Source of the DNA: Ignavibacteria bacterium
GTDB lineage: Bacteria > Bacteroidota > Ignavibacteria > Tepidaquicellales > Tepidaquicellaceae
Reading direction: 5' to 3'
Length of the DNA stretch: 43,346 nucleotides
NCBI GenBank assembly: GCA_028714695.1
Contig: JAQTLX010000023.1
Coordinates: 1-43,346, forward strand
The position numbers and the translations under genes were made by a program. Within the stretch, counting starts at the first letter, position 1. Each line of letters begins with the position of its first letter. Positions 28,623 to 37,867 of this stretch are shown one piece after another. Below the pieces are notes generated by a model. The model was not told the origin of the DNA. It searched no databases and saw only the letters and a list, made by a program, of their open reading frames with translations.

Positions 28623-29510
28623 TTATTGGTTTTGAAAATCTTTTTCAACGGCTGAAGTAGTACTCCAAGAAGCAATCCTGCGCTCGAACATAAAGTAAGA
28701 TATTTCGTTTTCCTTCCAAGGAAGCGTCGCCGCGGCTTTTATACAATTCACGGGGTTTGCCGTATAAATTAAGTCCTGTGCTTTTTGAGGAATCGGTTTA
28801 GGCGTAATATTTATGAGAGCATCGATTTTCGAAATAAATCCGTACTCGACCAATGCGAGCAATTGATTTGGATGAGCGTAATCCCTTCTCCCTCTCGCGA
28901 CTATCGATACGTATTTTCCTCCGCAGAGAGAGACTATTGAAAGATAAGATTTAAGAACCGAGATTCCGAGCGCTGCCGATTGAGTCAGGTCTCTTACAGT
29001 GCACCAGTGTTCCCAGACTCTTCCGCCGTCTCTGTCAGAATGAATATCCATATCAAAGTCCTGCCTTTTCCACAAATTAAACCTTATCTCATTATCGATT
29101 ACATCCCGGGCGGAAATGTGACCGAGTGAAGACCCTTCGACAAATCCGAGAAGGACAGCATTTTTTAAAAGAAGATTTCCTTCGTCGGATAACAAAGGAA
29201 ATGTACAGACGCTTTCATTAGTCGAACTTACAGTAACGGTTGCCGTATAGATATCGGCAACAGGCACATGGGATATTTCAACCCATAATAATGCACCGGG
29301 AATTTTAAAAACCGCGCACCCTCCCGCAAGATGGCACAGAACGTGCCAGGCGCCTTTGTCGAAATCACCGGGATCTCCGGGTCCCAAATAATCGCCGTCG
29401 ATTATTTTTCTGTCAAGTAACATTTGCCGGAGAATTTCTAAATTTTGCAGGTTGTTTATGAGATTACCGTTATTGTCAGTCTCATAATTAAGTAAGCCTC
29501 GTTTTCCCAT
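28623..29510 (-). CDS. Hypothetical protein, first gene of the five-gene operon
   Basis: A 295-residue soluble protein without recognised family. Visible features are a Gly/Asp-rich stretch (GDYLGPGDPGDFDKGAWHVL), several cysteines, and a segment GHISARDVIDNEIRFNLW that superficially resembles class II aldolases but lacks the following zinc-binding histidine pair. The end contains FERRIASWSTTS. It is followed 11 nt later by the AdkA/deoxyribosyltransferase-like fusion, so both are probably made together. No signal peptide or membrane helix is seen. Confidence 0.6.
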   Translation of the reverse strand: MGKRGLLNYETDNNGNLINNLQNLEILRQMLLDRKIIDGDYLGPGDPGDFDKGAWHVLCHLAGGCAVFKIPGALLWVEISHVPVADIYTATVTVSSTNESVCTFPLLSDEGNLLLKNAVLLGFVEGSSLGHISARDVIDNEIRFNLWKRQDFDMDIHSDRDGGRVWEHWCTVRDLTQSAALGISVLKSYLSIVSLCGGKYVSIVARGRRDYAHPNQLLALVEYGFISKIDALINITPKPIPQKAQDLIYTANPVNCIKAAATLPWKENEISYFMFERRIASWSTTSAVEKDFQNQ

Positions 29511-29826
29511 AATAATAATTTTTAAATTTTAAAAATCATACGGAGAATTACGAAACATGCGGATTTTTACTTCGAAGTCAAAATATAATTATTTATTTTT
29601 TTATTAACAAGCGTTAATTATTTACAAAAAAAGAATTTATTATAAAGTTCTGATTTTGAAAATTTACGCCTTTGGCGTCGATGATTATGCCCGGTAAACG
29701 AATATGCGTATGAAATTTCGGGGAAGAAGAATTCAATATAAATTCTTTTTCAGTCGAGACTGTATCCAATCGGCGTGGGAATCATTTGAAATTCCGATTT
29801 ATAAAACGGCAAGCAAAACCGACCGG
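29511..29826. other. Intergenic region upstream of the five-gene operon
   Basis: About 316 nt between the MATE gene stop and the operon start. It holds the promoter at 29582-29610 and otherwise AT-rich sequence with no gene recognised. Confidence 0.5.
29582..29610 (-). promoter_or_regulatory. Promoter of the five-gene operon
   Basis: The minus strand has TTGTTA (29605-29610), a 17-nt spacer and TATATT (29582-29587), giving a start about 65 nt before the ATG at 29510. The long leader between them shows no clear hairpin. Confidence 0.5.
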
Positions 29827-31206
29827 TTATGAATTTATCTGCACTCCCTGTTCCATATTCGAACTGCTCATTTTTTTCAATACACGCATTTCATTTATAA
29901 GGAATATTCCGGAAAGTATCGCGGAAAGTCCGTCTGCAACAGGTCCTGCAGCCCAGACGCCGTCCAGATTAAAGAAATGCGGCAGTATCAAAATTGCGGG
30001 AATCAAGATAACAACCTGACGAGAAACAGTGAATATCATTGAGTACTTTGGCTTCCCTACCGCCTGAAAATATGCCGCGCCGATAATCTGATAACCTACA
30101 AAAGGCAGCATCAGCAGATATATTCTCAAAGCCCTTGAACCGATACGAACCAGTTCAGGATCATTCTGCGCAAAAATGCGGACAATATCCTCACTGAAAA
30201 TCATAACTACAATGAATCCTATAACGCAAATTACTGTGGACGCCATAATCCCCAATTCAAAAACTCTTTTTACTCTATGAAAAAGTTTAGCGCCGTAATT
30301 ATATCCCAGTATGGGTTGTATTCCCTGATTGAGACCGAATATAGGCATAACTATGAACATCACTATCGCATTAGTTATAGCCATTGAGGCTATAGCCATA
30401 TCACCGCCGTAATATTCAAGAGATTTATTAAAAACAACTATCACGACACTTGCGGATATCTGCATAATAAATGGAGATATTCCGATAGAAAATATTTTCA
30501 GAACAATATTCTTCCTGAGTTTTAAATTTGCAAAATGAAAATGCACATGGCTTTTCTTATTGAAAAAATAAAGGAGCACCCATGCCGAACTGACGCCCTG
30601 TGATATAACGGTTGCCCAAGCCGAGCCGCGGATACCCCAGTGCAGTGCAAAAATAAAGATAGGATTTAAAATCGTATTCAATACAGCGCCGATTATCATC
30701 GTTGTCATAGCCATCTTCGGATTACCTTCTCCGCGTATCAGATTATTCATCGTAAATGATATCATCTGAAATACACCTCCTATAAGCATTATCTGCGAAA
30801 AGTCTTTCGCATACTGAAATACTTCGCCGCTGCCGCCGAAAGCAACAAGCAGCGGGTCAAGGAATGCGTAAAAAACCGCGGTCAGTATTATTGAAACAAG
30901 CACTGCGAGCGTCAACGCGTTGCCAAGTGTTTGCTCTGCATCCTTAATGTTCTTTTCCCCTAAACGAATTGACAGTATTGCCGTCGCGCCTATGCCGACA
31001 AGCATACCGAACGCCATGAATATAATTATTACGGGAAATGTAATTGCGATTCCGGATATTGCAAGCGCACCAACCCCTCTGCCTACAAAAATTCTGTCAA
31101 CAATGTTGTAAGATGCCATCACCATCATGCCTATCATGGCGGGGAGCGAAAATTGAAAAATCAACTTCCCTATCTTCTCTTTTTCTAATCGTAATGTTCT
31201 GTCCAT
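29827..31206 (-). CDS. MATE-family multidrug/metabolite efflux transporter
   Basis: About 459 residues with 12 predicted transmembrane helices in two similar halves. The N-terminus LEKEKIGKLIFQFSLPAMIGMM with YNIVDRIFVGRGVGALAISG, and the later NNLIRGEGNPKMAMTTMIIG, are typical MATE motifs. These antiporters export drugs or metabolites using sodium or proton gradients. The ATG at 31206 (MDRTLRLEK) is preferred over 31221 because it matches the usual family N-terminus. No operon partner is evident. Confidence 0.9.
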   Translation of the reverse strand: MDRTLRLEKEKIGKLIFQFSLPAMIGMMVMASYNIVDRIFVGRGVGALAISGIAITFPVIIIFMAFGMLVGIGATAILSIRLGEKNIKDAEQTLGNALTLAVLVSIILTAVFYAFLDPLLVAFGGSGEVFQYAKDFSQIMLIGGVFQMISFTMNNLIRGEGNPKMAMTTMIIGAVLNTILNPIFIFALHWGIRGSAWATVISQGVSSAWVLLYFFNKKSHVHFHFANLKLRKNIVLKIFSIGISPFIMQISASVVIVVFNKSLEYYGGDMAIASMAITNAIVMFIVMPIFGLNQGIQPILGYNYGAKLFHRVKRVFELGIMASTVICVIGFIVVMIFSEDIVRIFAQNDPELVRIGSRALRIYLLMLPFVGYQIIGAAYFQAVGKPKYSMIFTVSRQVVILIPAILILPHFFNLDGVWAAGPVADGLSAILSGIFLINEMRVLKKMSSSNMEQGVQINS

Positions 31207-31445
31207 AAAATAATAAAACATATAAGATAACTTAAAAGAAAAACGAATGATATGAAGTAATTTTTTCCTAAACAGACTTTTTTCTTTGATGAAGCAATTT
31301 GCCGCACACTTGTTTCCCGTTATTCAGGTTCTTTAACGCAGACATGAATGCATTATATCCCGTTGTTACGATTTATCAGTATTTGAGAATGCAAATATAC
31401 TTTTAAATGAAATTTTAATTGCTGAATTTTGGAGAAAAATATATT

Positions 31446-32201
31446 ATGGACTCCGCATTCGAATATAACGAGTATATACTAAATTCAAATGATGTCGATA
31501 CAAAAGAAAGAATGACAGTCGTTGCAGTGTGCAACTTCATGCAGAACCTTGCGGGACGCGCAGCGGAGAAAAGAGGCTACGGCTATACATTCTCGCATGA
31601 GAACGGTCTTGTCTGGGTGCTAATGAGAATAAATTTGAAAATTCTAAGTTACCCGAAATGGAATGACAAAGTTATTCTTAAAACGTGGGTTCACGGTATC
31701 GACAGGATTAAAACCGACAGACACTTTACTTTATACAACGAGCGTAATCAGGAAATCGCACATGCTATAACAGATTGGGTTCTGATAGATTATAAATTCA
31801 GACGTCCTCAGATAATCGAAAAATTTGTCGATAAAAACAGAGCATTAGATTCCGAATGCGCAAAAGTCGACAAGCCCGCAAAAATTCAATTTACGGTAAC
31901 CGCCGAAAAATGCGCTGAAAGGAAAATTGTATACAGTGATATCGACCTGAATCAGCACGTAAACAACATTAAATATACAGAATGGTTTCTTGATACTTAT
32001 GATTTTGATTATTTGACCAATCATTCCATAGCCGAACTTGAAATGAATTTTTTATCCGAATGCAGATACGGAGAAGAAGTCAGAATATTTAAAGATGCAG
32101 CAAAGGATTCCGAAATACAAAATATACATTACGGCTCCATTTCAAGAATCAACGACAACAAAGAGGTTTTCCGAATAAGAATAAAATGGAACAACGCTTA
32201 A
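31446..32201 (+). CDS. Acyl-ACP thioesterase (FatA/FatB-like double hotdog)
   Basis: About 251 residues. The N-terminal hotdog has RAAEKRGYGYTFSHENGLVW and VLMRINLKI, and the second hotdog contains the active-site motif DIDLNQHVNNIKYTEWFLD with the expected Asn and His. These enzymes release fatty acids from acyl carrier protein. The ATG at 31446 follows a GGAG 12 nt upstream; an in-frame ATG at 31419 would add nine residues and looks less likely. It stands alone on the plus strand. A hairpin at 32298-32326 may end it. Confidence 0.88.
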   Translation: MDSAFEYNEYILNSNDVDTKERMTVVAVCNFMQNLAGRAAEKRGYGYTFSHENGLVWVLMRINLKILSYPKWNDKVILKTWVHGIDRIKTDRHFTLYNERNQEIAHAITDWVLIDYKFRRPQIIEKFVDKNRALDSECAKVDKPAKIQFTVTAEKCAERKIVYSDIDLNQHVNNIKYTEWFLDTYDFDYLTNHSIAELEMNFLSECRYGEEVRIFKDAAKDSEIQNIHYGSISRINDNKEVFRIRIKWNNA

Positions 32202-32297
32202 GCCGTCGCTTATTTCGCGAATGAAGTTGAAGACCAGGTTTTGACCCGCCGCAACGATTTTTTCGACATTTTTTTTTGATATGATACCGGGGGTGTC

Positions 32298-32326
32298 AAA
32301 ATGACACCGTTTCGGTGTCATTTTTT
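32298..32326. terminator. Bidirectional hairpin (TGACACCG stem)
   Basis: AAAATGACACCG-TTT-CGGTGTCATTTTTT forms a perfect 12-bp stem with a T-run on the plus strand, about 97 nt after the thioesterase stop. It can act in both directions and could also end transcripts from element B. Confidence 0.65.
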
Positions 32327-32336
32327 CAGGTCTGAT

Positions 32337-32640
32337 ATTGAAAAAACAATCGTTTATGTCAAAGAACTTTCAAAAAATATAAAAAAGGTCTCATTTACAG
32401 TGTTAAGCAGGGTTAAAATGTTGATTTTTATGTAATTTAAAAATGACCCCGGGGGTGTCATTTTCGGTATCATTTCGAATATCCGATAAAGATACAAATG
32501 TGAATTACAATTTTGAATATACAGGCTTTTCATTCATAGTCCTTTTTTGCTTTTTAATATATCGCATACATAATTTTATTATCAATGCAAAGATAATAAA
32601 ATATTGTTCAGATTATTCAATAAATGACCACAGGCATATA
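32337..32640 (-). repeat. Promoter-to-boxA-like element, copy B
   Basis: An inverted relative of the element at 1175-1574. On the minus strand it starts with the same 31-nt block and TTG-22 nt-TATCTTTG promoter (around 32589-32621). It ends with GTTCTTTGACATAAACGATT then GTTTTTTCAAT (32337-32367). The interior has its own strong hairpin (aaaatgac-acccc-cgggg-tcattttt, around 32438-32464). The two interiors share little beyond TGAYACC motifs, which argues for conserved ends with a variable core. Confidence 0.6.
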
Positions 32641-32865
32641 TAAAGAGTTGTAAATAAATGAGTTGCGAACCTATGAAATCGTGCCGAGAAAATTGAAATT
32701 CGGAAATTGAAATATTATTCGTATAAGTGAATATATGATCATTTTAAGAATCCGAATATTTTTAAATAAAAATATTAGGTTATTTGAATGCAAGACAAGC
32801 GCGGTTTCTCAGCGGCATAATTCGTTTGTTAGTTGAATACCGGTAAGCCGGATAAAGATTCTTTT

Positions 32866-34344
32866 TTACAAATTTTCCAATTCATTTATTTTTTCAATCA
32901 GCCATTCATATTCCGTAATACTTTTATCTTTTTTGATTTCATTTAATAAATACTCTTTGCTTGTTAGCGCTTCTTTTTTGGTTTTAATCGAGACAAGTGT
33001 TTTTAATTTTGATAAAAACTTATTTATCACTTCCTTTCTTTTATCGGTTACGGATTTGACGCTTTTCAGAAATTTTTTATAGTTCTCAATTGCATAGTAT
33101 ATATTTTTGTAAAGTCCTTTTTCGTATAATATTTTCAATTCCAGTTCTTTAACGTCCATTTTTGTATCAATATTGAATCCTTTAATTTTGTTTATACAGG
33201 TAAGCGCATCTTCAAATTTTCCCAAACTAAAATATAAATTTGCATAAGACAGTTTGTACATTTCATCCCGGTGTTCACGCCTGAGTTTCTTATAATAGGT
33301 CTCTATAAAATTTTGGAACCATTTGTGTTTTTTCAGAATCAATGAATATTTCATAATTCCGCGATAGAACTGAAAAGTTATAACGGGGCTGTCTTTTATC
33401 ATCTGCAATATTTCCATGTTTATGTTTAATATTTCTTTGTCATAAAAATGTTTGTGCTTTTCATCAACTTTTTTTCGATTTATACAGTCATTAATCATTA
33501 ATTCATATACGCTTTTTAACATTATTTTCGAAAATTTATGTGAATTTTTTTTGACCGCTTCCTTTAATTTTAAATACTTCCTAATATCCCTCATATCATT
33601 GAATTCTTCGAATAACAGAATAGATATTTGCAACAGGAGTTTATACTCGTTTTCTTCTTTCATTGAATTAAAGATACTTACGATATTAATACTTTTATAC
33701 ATTTTCTCAAAATCGTTATCAGGAGCAATATTATAATTCCTTGAAACGGAAACAATATTTCTGTAGGATGTAATAAAATTCCAGAAAAAGAAAATTATAC
33801 TTAAAATCATATTTTCTTTGCAAATACCAATCATTTCATAAGTTTGATTCAGGTTTTCTTCTCCTAATTTCTTTAAAAGGTAATTATACTTAAGAACTTT
33901 TATATCGCTGAACTGAAAAAGATCTCCGATATCATTCATCTTTCCGTCATTTGCCGCTTTTTCAGTTGCATTCATCTGTTCCTCGAATAGTTTATCAAGA
34001 TTTCTGAAATAGTATTGTCCCAAAAGATAATTTTCATATTCAAATTTGCTGTTGGAAATGAATTCATGTACTAAAAATTTTTTCAGAATAATTAAAAGAT
34101 TTGAAAACATCCTTCTTATAACAAAATCCTTATACACACCTTTAAAATTTAAATCCTTCCACAAAGTTTCTTTCGTGCATATTTCCATTTTATCATCATT
34201 AGAAATGTAGTTTTTCAGTACTGCAAAAAATTCAGCCATTCGTTTGCTTTTTGTGAAGTACGGAGACTTGATGAACGATTCGAATTTATTTAATTCCTTT
34301 TTCGACAGAGACCTGATAATATTAATAGATTGATGTTTAAGCAT
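32866..34344 (-). CDS. Helical-repeat protein of unknown function
   Basis: A 492-residue, lysine-rich and almost wholly alpha-helical protein. The N-terminus SLSKKELNKFESFIKSPYF followed by AEFFAVLKNY is a pattern I associate with a family of uncharacterised Bacteroidota/Ignavibacteria proteins. The C-terminal half shows TPR-like phrases (ANLYFSLGKFEDALTCINKI). No enzymatic motif, signal peptide or membrane helix was seen. It is preceded by an AT-rich 350-nt region and divergent from the gene at 34699. Confidence 0.6.
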   Translation of the reverse strand: MLKHQSINIIRSLSKKELNKFESFIKSPYFTKSKRMAEFFAVLKNYISNDDKMEICTKETLWKDLNFKGVYKDFVIRRMFSNLLIILKKFLVHEFISNSKFEYENYLLGQYYFRNLDKLFEEQMNATEKAANDGKMNDIGDLFQFSDIKVLKYNYLLKKLGEENLNQTYEMIGICKENMILSIIFFFWNFITSYRNIVSVSRNYNIAPDNDFEKMYKSINIVSIFNSMKEENEYKLLLQISILLFEEFNDMRDIRKYLKLKEAVKKNSHKFSKIMLKSVYELMINDCINRKKVDEKHKHFYDKEILNINMEILQMIKDSPVITFQFYRGIMKYSLILKKHKWFQNFIETYYKKLRREHRDEMYKLSYANLYFSLGKFEDALTCINKIKGFNIDTKMDVKELELKILYEKGLYKNIYYAIENYKKFLKSVKSVTDKRKEVINKFLSKLKTLVSIKTKKEALTSKEYLLNEIKKDKSITEYEWLIEKINELENL

Positions 34345-34698
34345 AATTATATTCTTTAGATTGTTGTCCGATAAGTAAAATATTTTATTAAATATATCGG
34401 TACTATAATAATTAATAAATGCACAAAATATAATTTGAATATTATTAAGTACCTTATTATCAATATGATAAAATATTAATTATTATTTCACAATGCACAT
34501 TTTGTAATATATTTCTTTTGATATATGTTTATATTATGCATAATTTTGCTAGTGAGAAATTTTTAAAATCATGAGTCCGTTAAGGAAGGTTCTTTATAAG
34601 AAAAGGTTTTGATTTCAAATTAATATTAAGAATGAAATCACATTTTAGATTTTTGCAGCGGACTGAATAATAATTCAAAAATCTTATTATAAATTTAA
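34345..34698. other. AT-rich divergent intergenic region
   Basis: About 350 nt between divergent starts. It contains two related motifs, aatgcacaaaatataat and caatgcacattttgtaat, about 80 nt apart, which could be regulator sites. No gene was recognised. Confidence 0.4.
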
Positions 34699-35670
34699 AT
34701 GAAGTTTAAAATGAAACATTTTAATTTGTTCGCAATTTTGTGTATTATTTTAATGTTTTTTTATTCCGGTAATGTTTTTTCACAGCACGCAGTATCTCAT
34801 AATTCAAAATTCCCCTTTATTGATATCTCCGGGGATAGTTGTGTCGGAACAGGCAGCGAACATCACGACAGAGGAATTTTTAACGGAGCCGGCGGCTGGA
34901 GTTCTCAAGTCACGGAAGGGCGAATTGTTCTCAAATTCACACCTTCTATCTACCCGTGGAAGTATGAAAGGTTATGTATAGCCTTTACATCGTTAATGGC
35001 GATGGCAGATTCATTACAATTTGACATTGTTATATACGACACAAGCGGTACGAGTGGAATTCCGGGTACGACACCCGTTTTTACTCTTCCGAATCAGGTA
35101 GCAAGACCAATCTCAGGTCTGCCCGAATATTCCTGGTTCTCATTTGATATTTCAGCATCGCCTCAACTGAATAACGGCTCATATTATATAGGTATTAAAT
35201 ATGATGCTTCTCAAGCCTCTCAGGGCGAGAAATATATATTGTTCGACTGTGACACAGCCTATTCATTATGGCCCGGATATGGATGGTCATCACAAATCGG
35301 ACAATGGGCAGAAGCACAAACCGTTTGGCCATTATACAGATGCTTTGGAATGCGCACAATGGGAAGTTCGCCAAACGGAATAACGAACATCAATGCACCG
35401 ATTCCGGTTAATTATAACCTGAAGCAAAATTTTCCGAATCCTTTTAATCCTGTAACCAAGATAAGTTTCGATATTCCAAAATCTGGATTGGTTACGCTGA
35501 AGGTATATAATATTCTCGGAACAGAAATTGCGACGCTCGTAAATGAAGTGAAAAATCCCGGAAGTTATCTTGTAGATTTCAACGCATCCGCTTTGTCAAG
35601 CGGTGTTTATTTCTATAAAATGGAAACCGGCGGATTCTCGGCGGTCAAGAGAATGGTACTTGTGAAATAA
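34699..35670 (+). CDS. Secreted protein with T9SS type A sorting domain
   Basis: A 323-residue protein with a signal peptide ending NVFSQ (residues 1-29). The mature part is beta-rich with aromatic Gly/Ser patches and no recognised enzyme domain. From about residue 243 the sorting domain begins (NFPNPFNPVT), ending SSGVYFYKMETGGFSAVKRM. An alternative start at 34711 removes four residues. Export by type IX secretion is inferred. It lies just left of the repeat-rich accessory island. Confidence 0.85.
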   Translation: MKFKMKHFNLFAILCIILMFFYSGNVFSQHAVSHNSKFPFIDISGDSCVGTGSEHHDRGIFNGAGGWSSQVTEGRIVLKFTPSIYPWKYERLCIAFTSLMAMADSLQFDIVIYDTSGTSGIPGTTPVFTLPNQVARPISGLPEYSWFSFDISASPQLNNGSYYIGIKYDASQASQGEKYILFDCDTAYSLWPGYGWSSQIGQWAEAQTVWPLYRCFGMRTMGSSPNGITNINAPIPVNYNLKQNFPNPFNPVTKISFDIPKSGLVTLKVYNILGTEIATLVNEVKNPGSYLVDFNASALSSGVYFYKMETGGFSAVKRMVLVK

Positions 35671-36040
35671 ATCGTACGGTCCGAAACAGAATCATTTTGC
35701 CCCCGCCTGAAGGCGGGGGGTATTGAAAAGAGATTATATTTTTTACTGACTAATCACGATCATCGGAACATTGAACAGGTTTTGAATGTGTCAGGTCTAA
35801 GATCCCGAAGAATCGGAACTTTCAGTCTGACACAACAAGGAGTGCATTCGACTAAAGCCGGATTTCTATTGTTAATTTCCCCCCGCCTAAAGGCGGGGGC
35901 TATTGAGAAGAGCAATAATATTTTCATATACTAATCGCGAACTTCGAAACAAGAGACAGGTTTTGCATGTGTCAGGTCTAAGATCCCGATTCTCGGGACA
36001 AGCTCTGACACCACAGAAATTTTAATATTAAGTATTGGGT
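35671..36040. repeat. Two-unit hairpin repeat (about 180 bp each)
   Basis: Two tandem diverged units. Each has a CCCCGCCT-GAA/AAA-AGGCGGGG hairpin (35700-35719 and 35880-35899), a tattga-aagag link and a longer hairpin closed by GTGTCAG/CTGACAC (35788-35833 and 35969-36011). The second longer hairpin encloses TCCCGA-TTC-TCGGGA. No gene is present here. Confidence 0.75.
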
Positions 36041-37126
36041 TTAATATTTCGACAAATCTATTATTCCAATTGAATACGCATTATAAATATCTGTAGATAC
36101 AGGTCCGAGGCTCCCCCAAATTTTATTGTCTTTGAAAATGATATTTTCAAGAACGATTGACTTCGGATACTCAATCTTTTTAATTAGAATCTTGTTTCTG
36201 AAATCATAAATAAATAATCCGTTTACATTCGTTATATAAATAAAGTCTTTGTTTGCAGTGAACCAATAATATTCTCTGTTACCCATTAATCTCTTGCTAT
36301 AATAATTAAAATCCAATGGCATTTTTTCAACTACATCGTTCTCTATTTTAATTAATTTCCCCATATTATCTAAAAGAAATATACGATTGGAATCACGAAA
36401 AGTTTTATATTCCACTCTTTGTCTGTTTGTATCAATTTCCGAATTTAAGATAGTTGTTTCACCTGATTTTACAATTAAACTTGTGCTATAAATTTTTCTA
36501 TCTTTGTCGAATTCTACCCCAATGAAATATTTCAAACTATCCATTATATAGAAAAACAAATATTCTAAATATGTTTTTCCAAAAGGGTTTTCATATTCGT
36601 ACAATTGATTATTTCTAAGGTAATATATATTACTTGAGGGATTACCATAATACAAATCTTCACCAACGACAAACCAAATATCATTATTGTAAATATTTAA
36701 AGAACTGATTAATCCATTTATGTTCGCATATGATCTTAAATTTAAATATTTGATCGAATCATTTTCCAATCTTACCAAATTATTATTCAAATAATCACAA
36801 AATAAAATTGTCTTTCCATCACTTAGAATATTATAAATATCGATACTCTTCTGGTTTTCCCTTAGGTAAAATCTTATTGGATTCGATTTCTCGGGAGCAA
36901 AATAAAAGTGTTTTACTCTATCGGTGCTCACATTATATTTATACACTCCTATTTGAGTTGATACCCATAAATCGCTATCAACAAAATTGAGACCCAATAC
37001 TGTCTTATCTTTGAAAAATTTTGAGACCCTGCTATCCTCAAAAATCTGAGCTTGCATATTTGAGAATACCGCACAGAATAGCAGGGTTGCCAATAGAAAA
37101 CACACTTTAATTTTTGAAGTTTTCAT
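36041..37126 (-). CDS. Secreted beta-propeller-like protein, module copy 1
   Basis: About 361 residues from the ATG at 37126, chosen because it begins a clean signal peptide (MKTSKIKVCFLLATLLFCAV, ending MQAQ). An upstream in-frame ATG at 37192 would precede the signal with charged sequence. The mature part has repeated motifs like LWVSTQIGVYKYN, IWFVVGEDLYYGN and NGLFIYDFRNK that resemble two-component-regulator propeller blades. No sorting domain is seen. The gene at 40883-42004 has the same layout and the same upstream leader plus palindrome array, so the two form duplicated modules. Confidence 0.65.
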   Translation of the reverse strand: MKTSKIKVCFLLATLLFCAVFSNMQAQIFEDSRVSKFFKDKTVLGLNFVDSDLWVSTQIGVYKYNVSTDRVKHFYFAPEKSNPIRFYLRENQKSIDIYNILSDGKTILFCDYLNNNLVRLENDSIKYLNLRSYANINGLISSLNIYNNDIWFVVGEDLYYGNPSSNIYYLRNNQLYEYENPFGKTYLEYLFFYIMDSLKYFIGVEFDKDRKIYSTSLIVKSGETTILNSEIDTNRQRVEYKTFRDSNRIFLLDNMGKLIKIENDVVEKMPLDFNYYSKRLMGNREYYWFTANKDFIYITNVNGLFIYDFRNKILIKKIEYPKSIVLENIIFKDNKIWGSLGPVSTDIYNAYSIGIIDLSKY

Positions 37127-37146
37127 GATAATAATATTACTCTTAT

Positions 37147-37255
37147 TAACGTTCCTGCGTAGTAACACAAAATATATAATAATTACCATCAATGAAATTC
37201 CGTATTATCGCTATAGGGGCAAGCTCGATGTGAGAGAAATGAGATGCAATATTTT
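37147..37255. repeat. Conserved leader next to array 2
   Basis: About 110 nt strongly resembling 42056-42165. Both contain cgtagtaacacaaaatatat, aataatt-ccatcaatgaaatt, ctgtattatcgctatag and gagaaatgagatgcaatatt. It lies between the start of a propeller gene and the first repeat unit of its array in both copies. Confidence 0.8.
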
Positions 37256-37687
37256 CTACCAAGATGCCGCCCGCTATGCGGGCTTAAAAGAATTGACTTT
37301 CATTTACTACCAAGATGCCGCCCGCTATGCGGGCTTAAAAGAATTGACTTTCATTTACTACCAAGATGCCGCCCGGAATGCGGGCTTAAAAGAGATGACT
37401 TTCATTTACTACCAAGATGCCGCCCGCTATGCGGGCTTGAAAGAGTTGATCTTCATTGCTACCAAGATGCCGCCCGCTATGCGGGCTTGAAAGAGTTGAT
37501 CTTCATTGCTACCAAGATGCCGCCCGCTATGCGGGTTTGAAAGAGTTGATCTTCTTTTCTACAAAGATGCCGCCCGGAATGCGGGCTTAAAAGAGTTGAT
37601 CTTCATTGCTACCCAGATGCCGCCCGCTATGCGGGCTTGAAAGAGTTGATCTTCATTGCTACCAAGATGCCGCCCGCTATGCGGGCT
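37256..37687. repeat. Palindrome array 2 (51-bp units x 9)
   Basis: Nine tandem units of about 51 bp: ctaccaagatgcc, the palindrome gcccgctatgcgggc, then ttaaaagaattgactttcattta or ttgaaagagttgatcttcattg. Two units have gcccggaatgcgggc, which keeps the five-bp stem but changes the loop. Because 51 is divisible by three, reading frames (QDAARYAGLKEL...) stay open; this is a consequence of the period and not evidence of a protein. Confidence 0.9.
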
Positions 37688-37867
37688 CTTACTAATAATG
37701 TTCAATATAAAAATCCGTTCGTATCCGAATTATCCGTTTTTTCTGCCTGCCTGCCCTGCGTTCAGTCAGGCAGATGTGCAGTTCTAAAAGATATATTGGA
37801 ATATAAAAATGTTAAACCCTTTTTAGAATTTAACATTTAAAATTTGCAATTTATAATTGTGTCTGTG

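Larger units (their letters stand above)
32202..32865. other. Intergenic region with promoter-to-boxA-like element B
   Basis: About 660 nt without a gene. It holds a perfect hairpin at 32298-32326, the inverted element at 32337-32640 and AT-rich sequence after it. Near 32220 it has gaagttgaagaccag, related to two short hairpins in 2.1-2.6 kb. Confidence 0.6.

Noticed and set aside
28623..29510. Class II aldolase for the 295-residue protein, based on GHISARD
   Set aside because: The metal-binding histidine pair expected after this motif is absent, so a single short match is not enough.
37256..37687. CRISPR array
   Set aside because: The units are nearly identical along their whole length with no variable spacers, the period is 51 bp, and no cas genes are present.
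37125..37840. Reading frames of QDAARYAGLKEL-type and LPRCRPLCGLKR-type repeats as proteins
   Set aside because: They are translations of the 51-bp palindrome array, open in several frames because 51 is divisible by three. No start site or conserved non-repeat part supports a gene.
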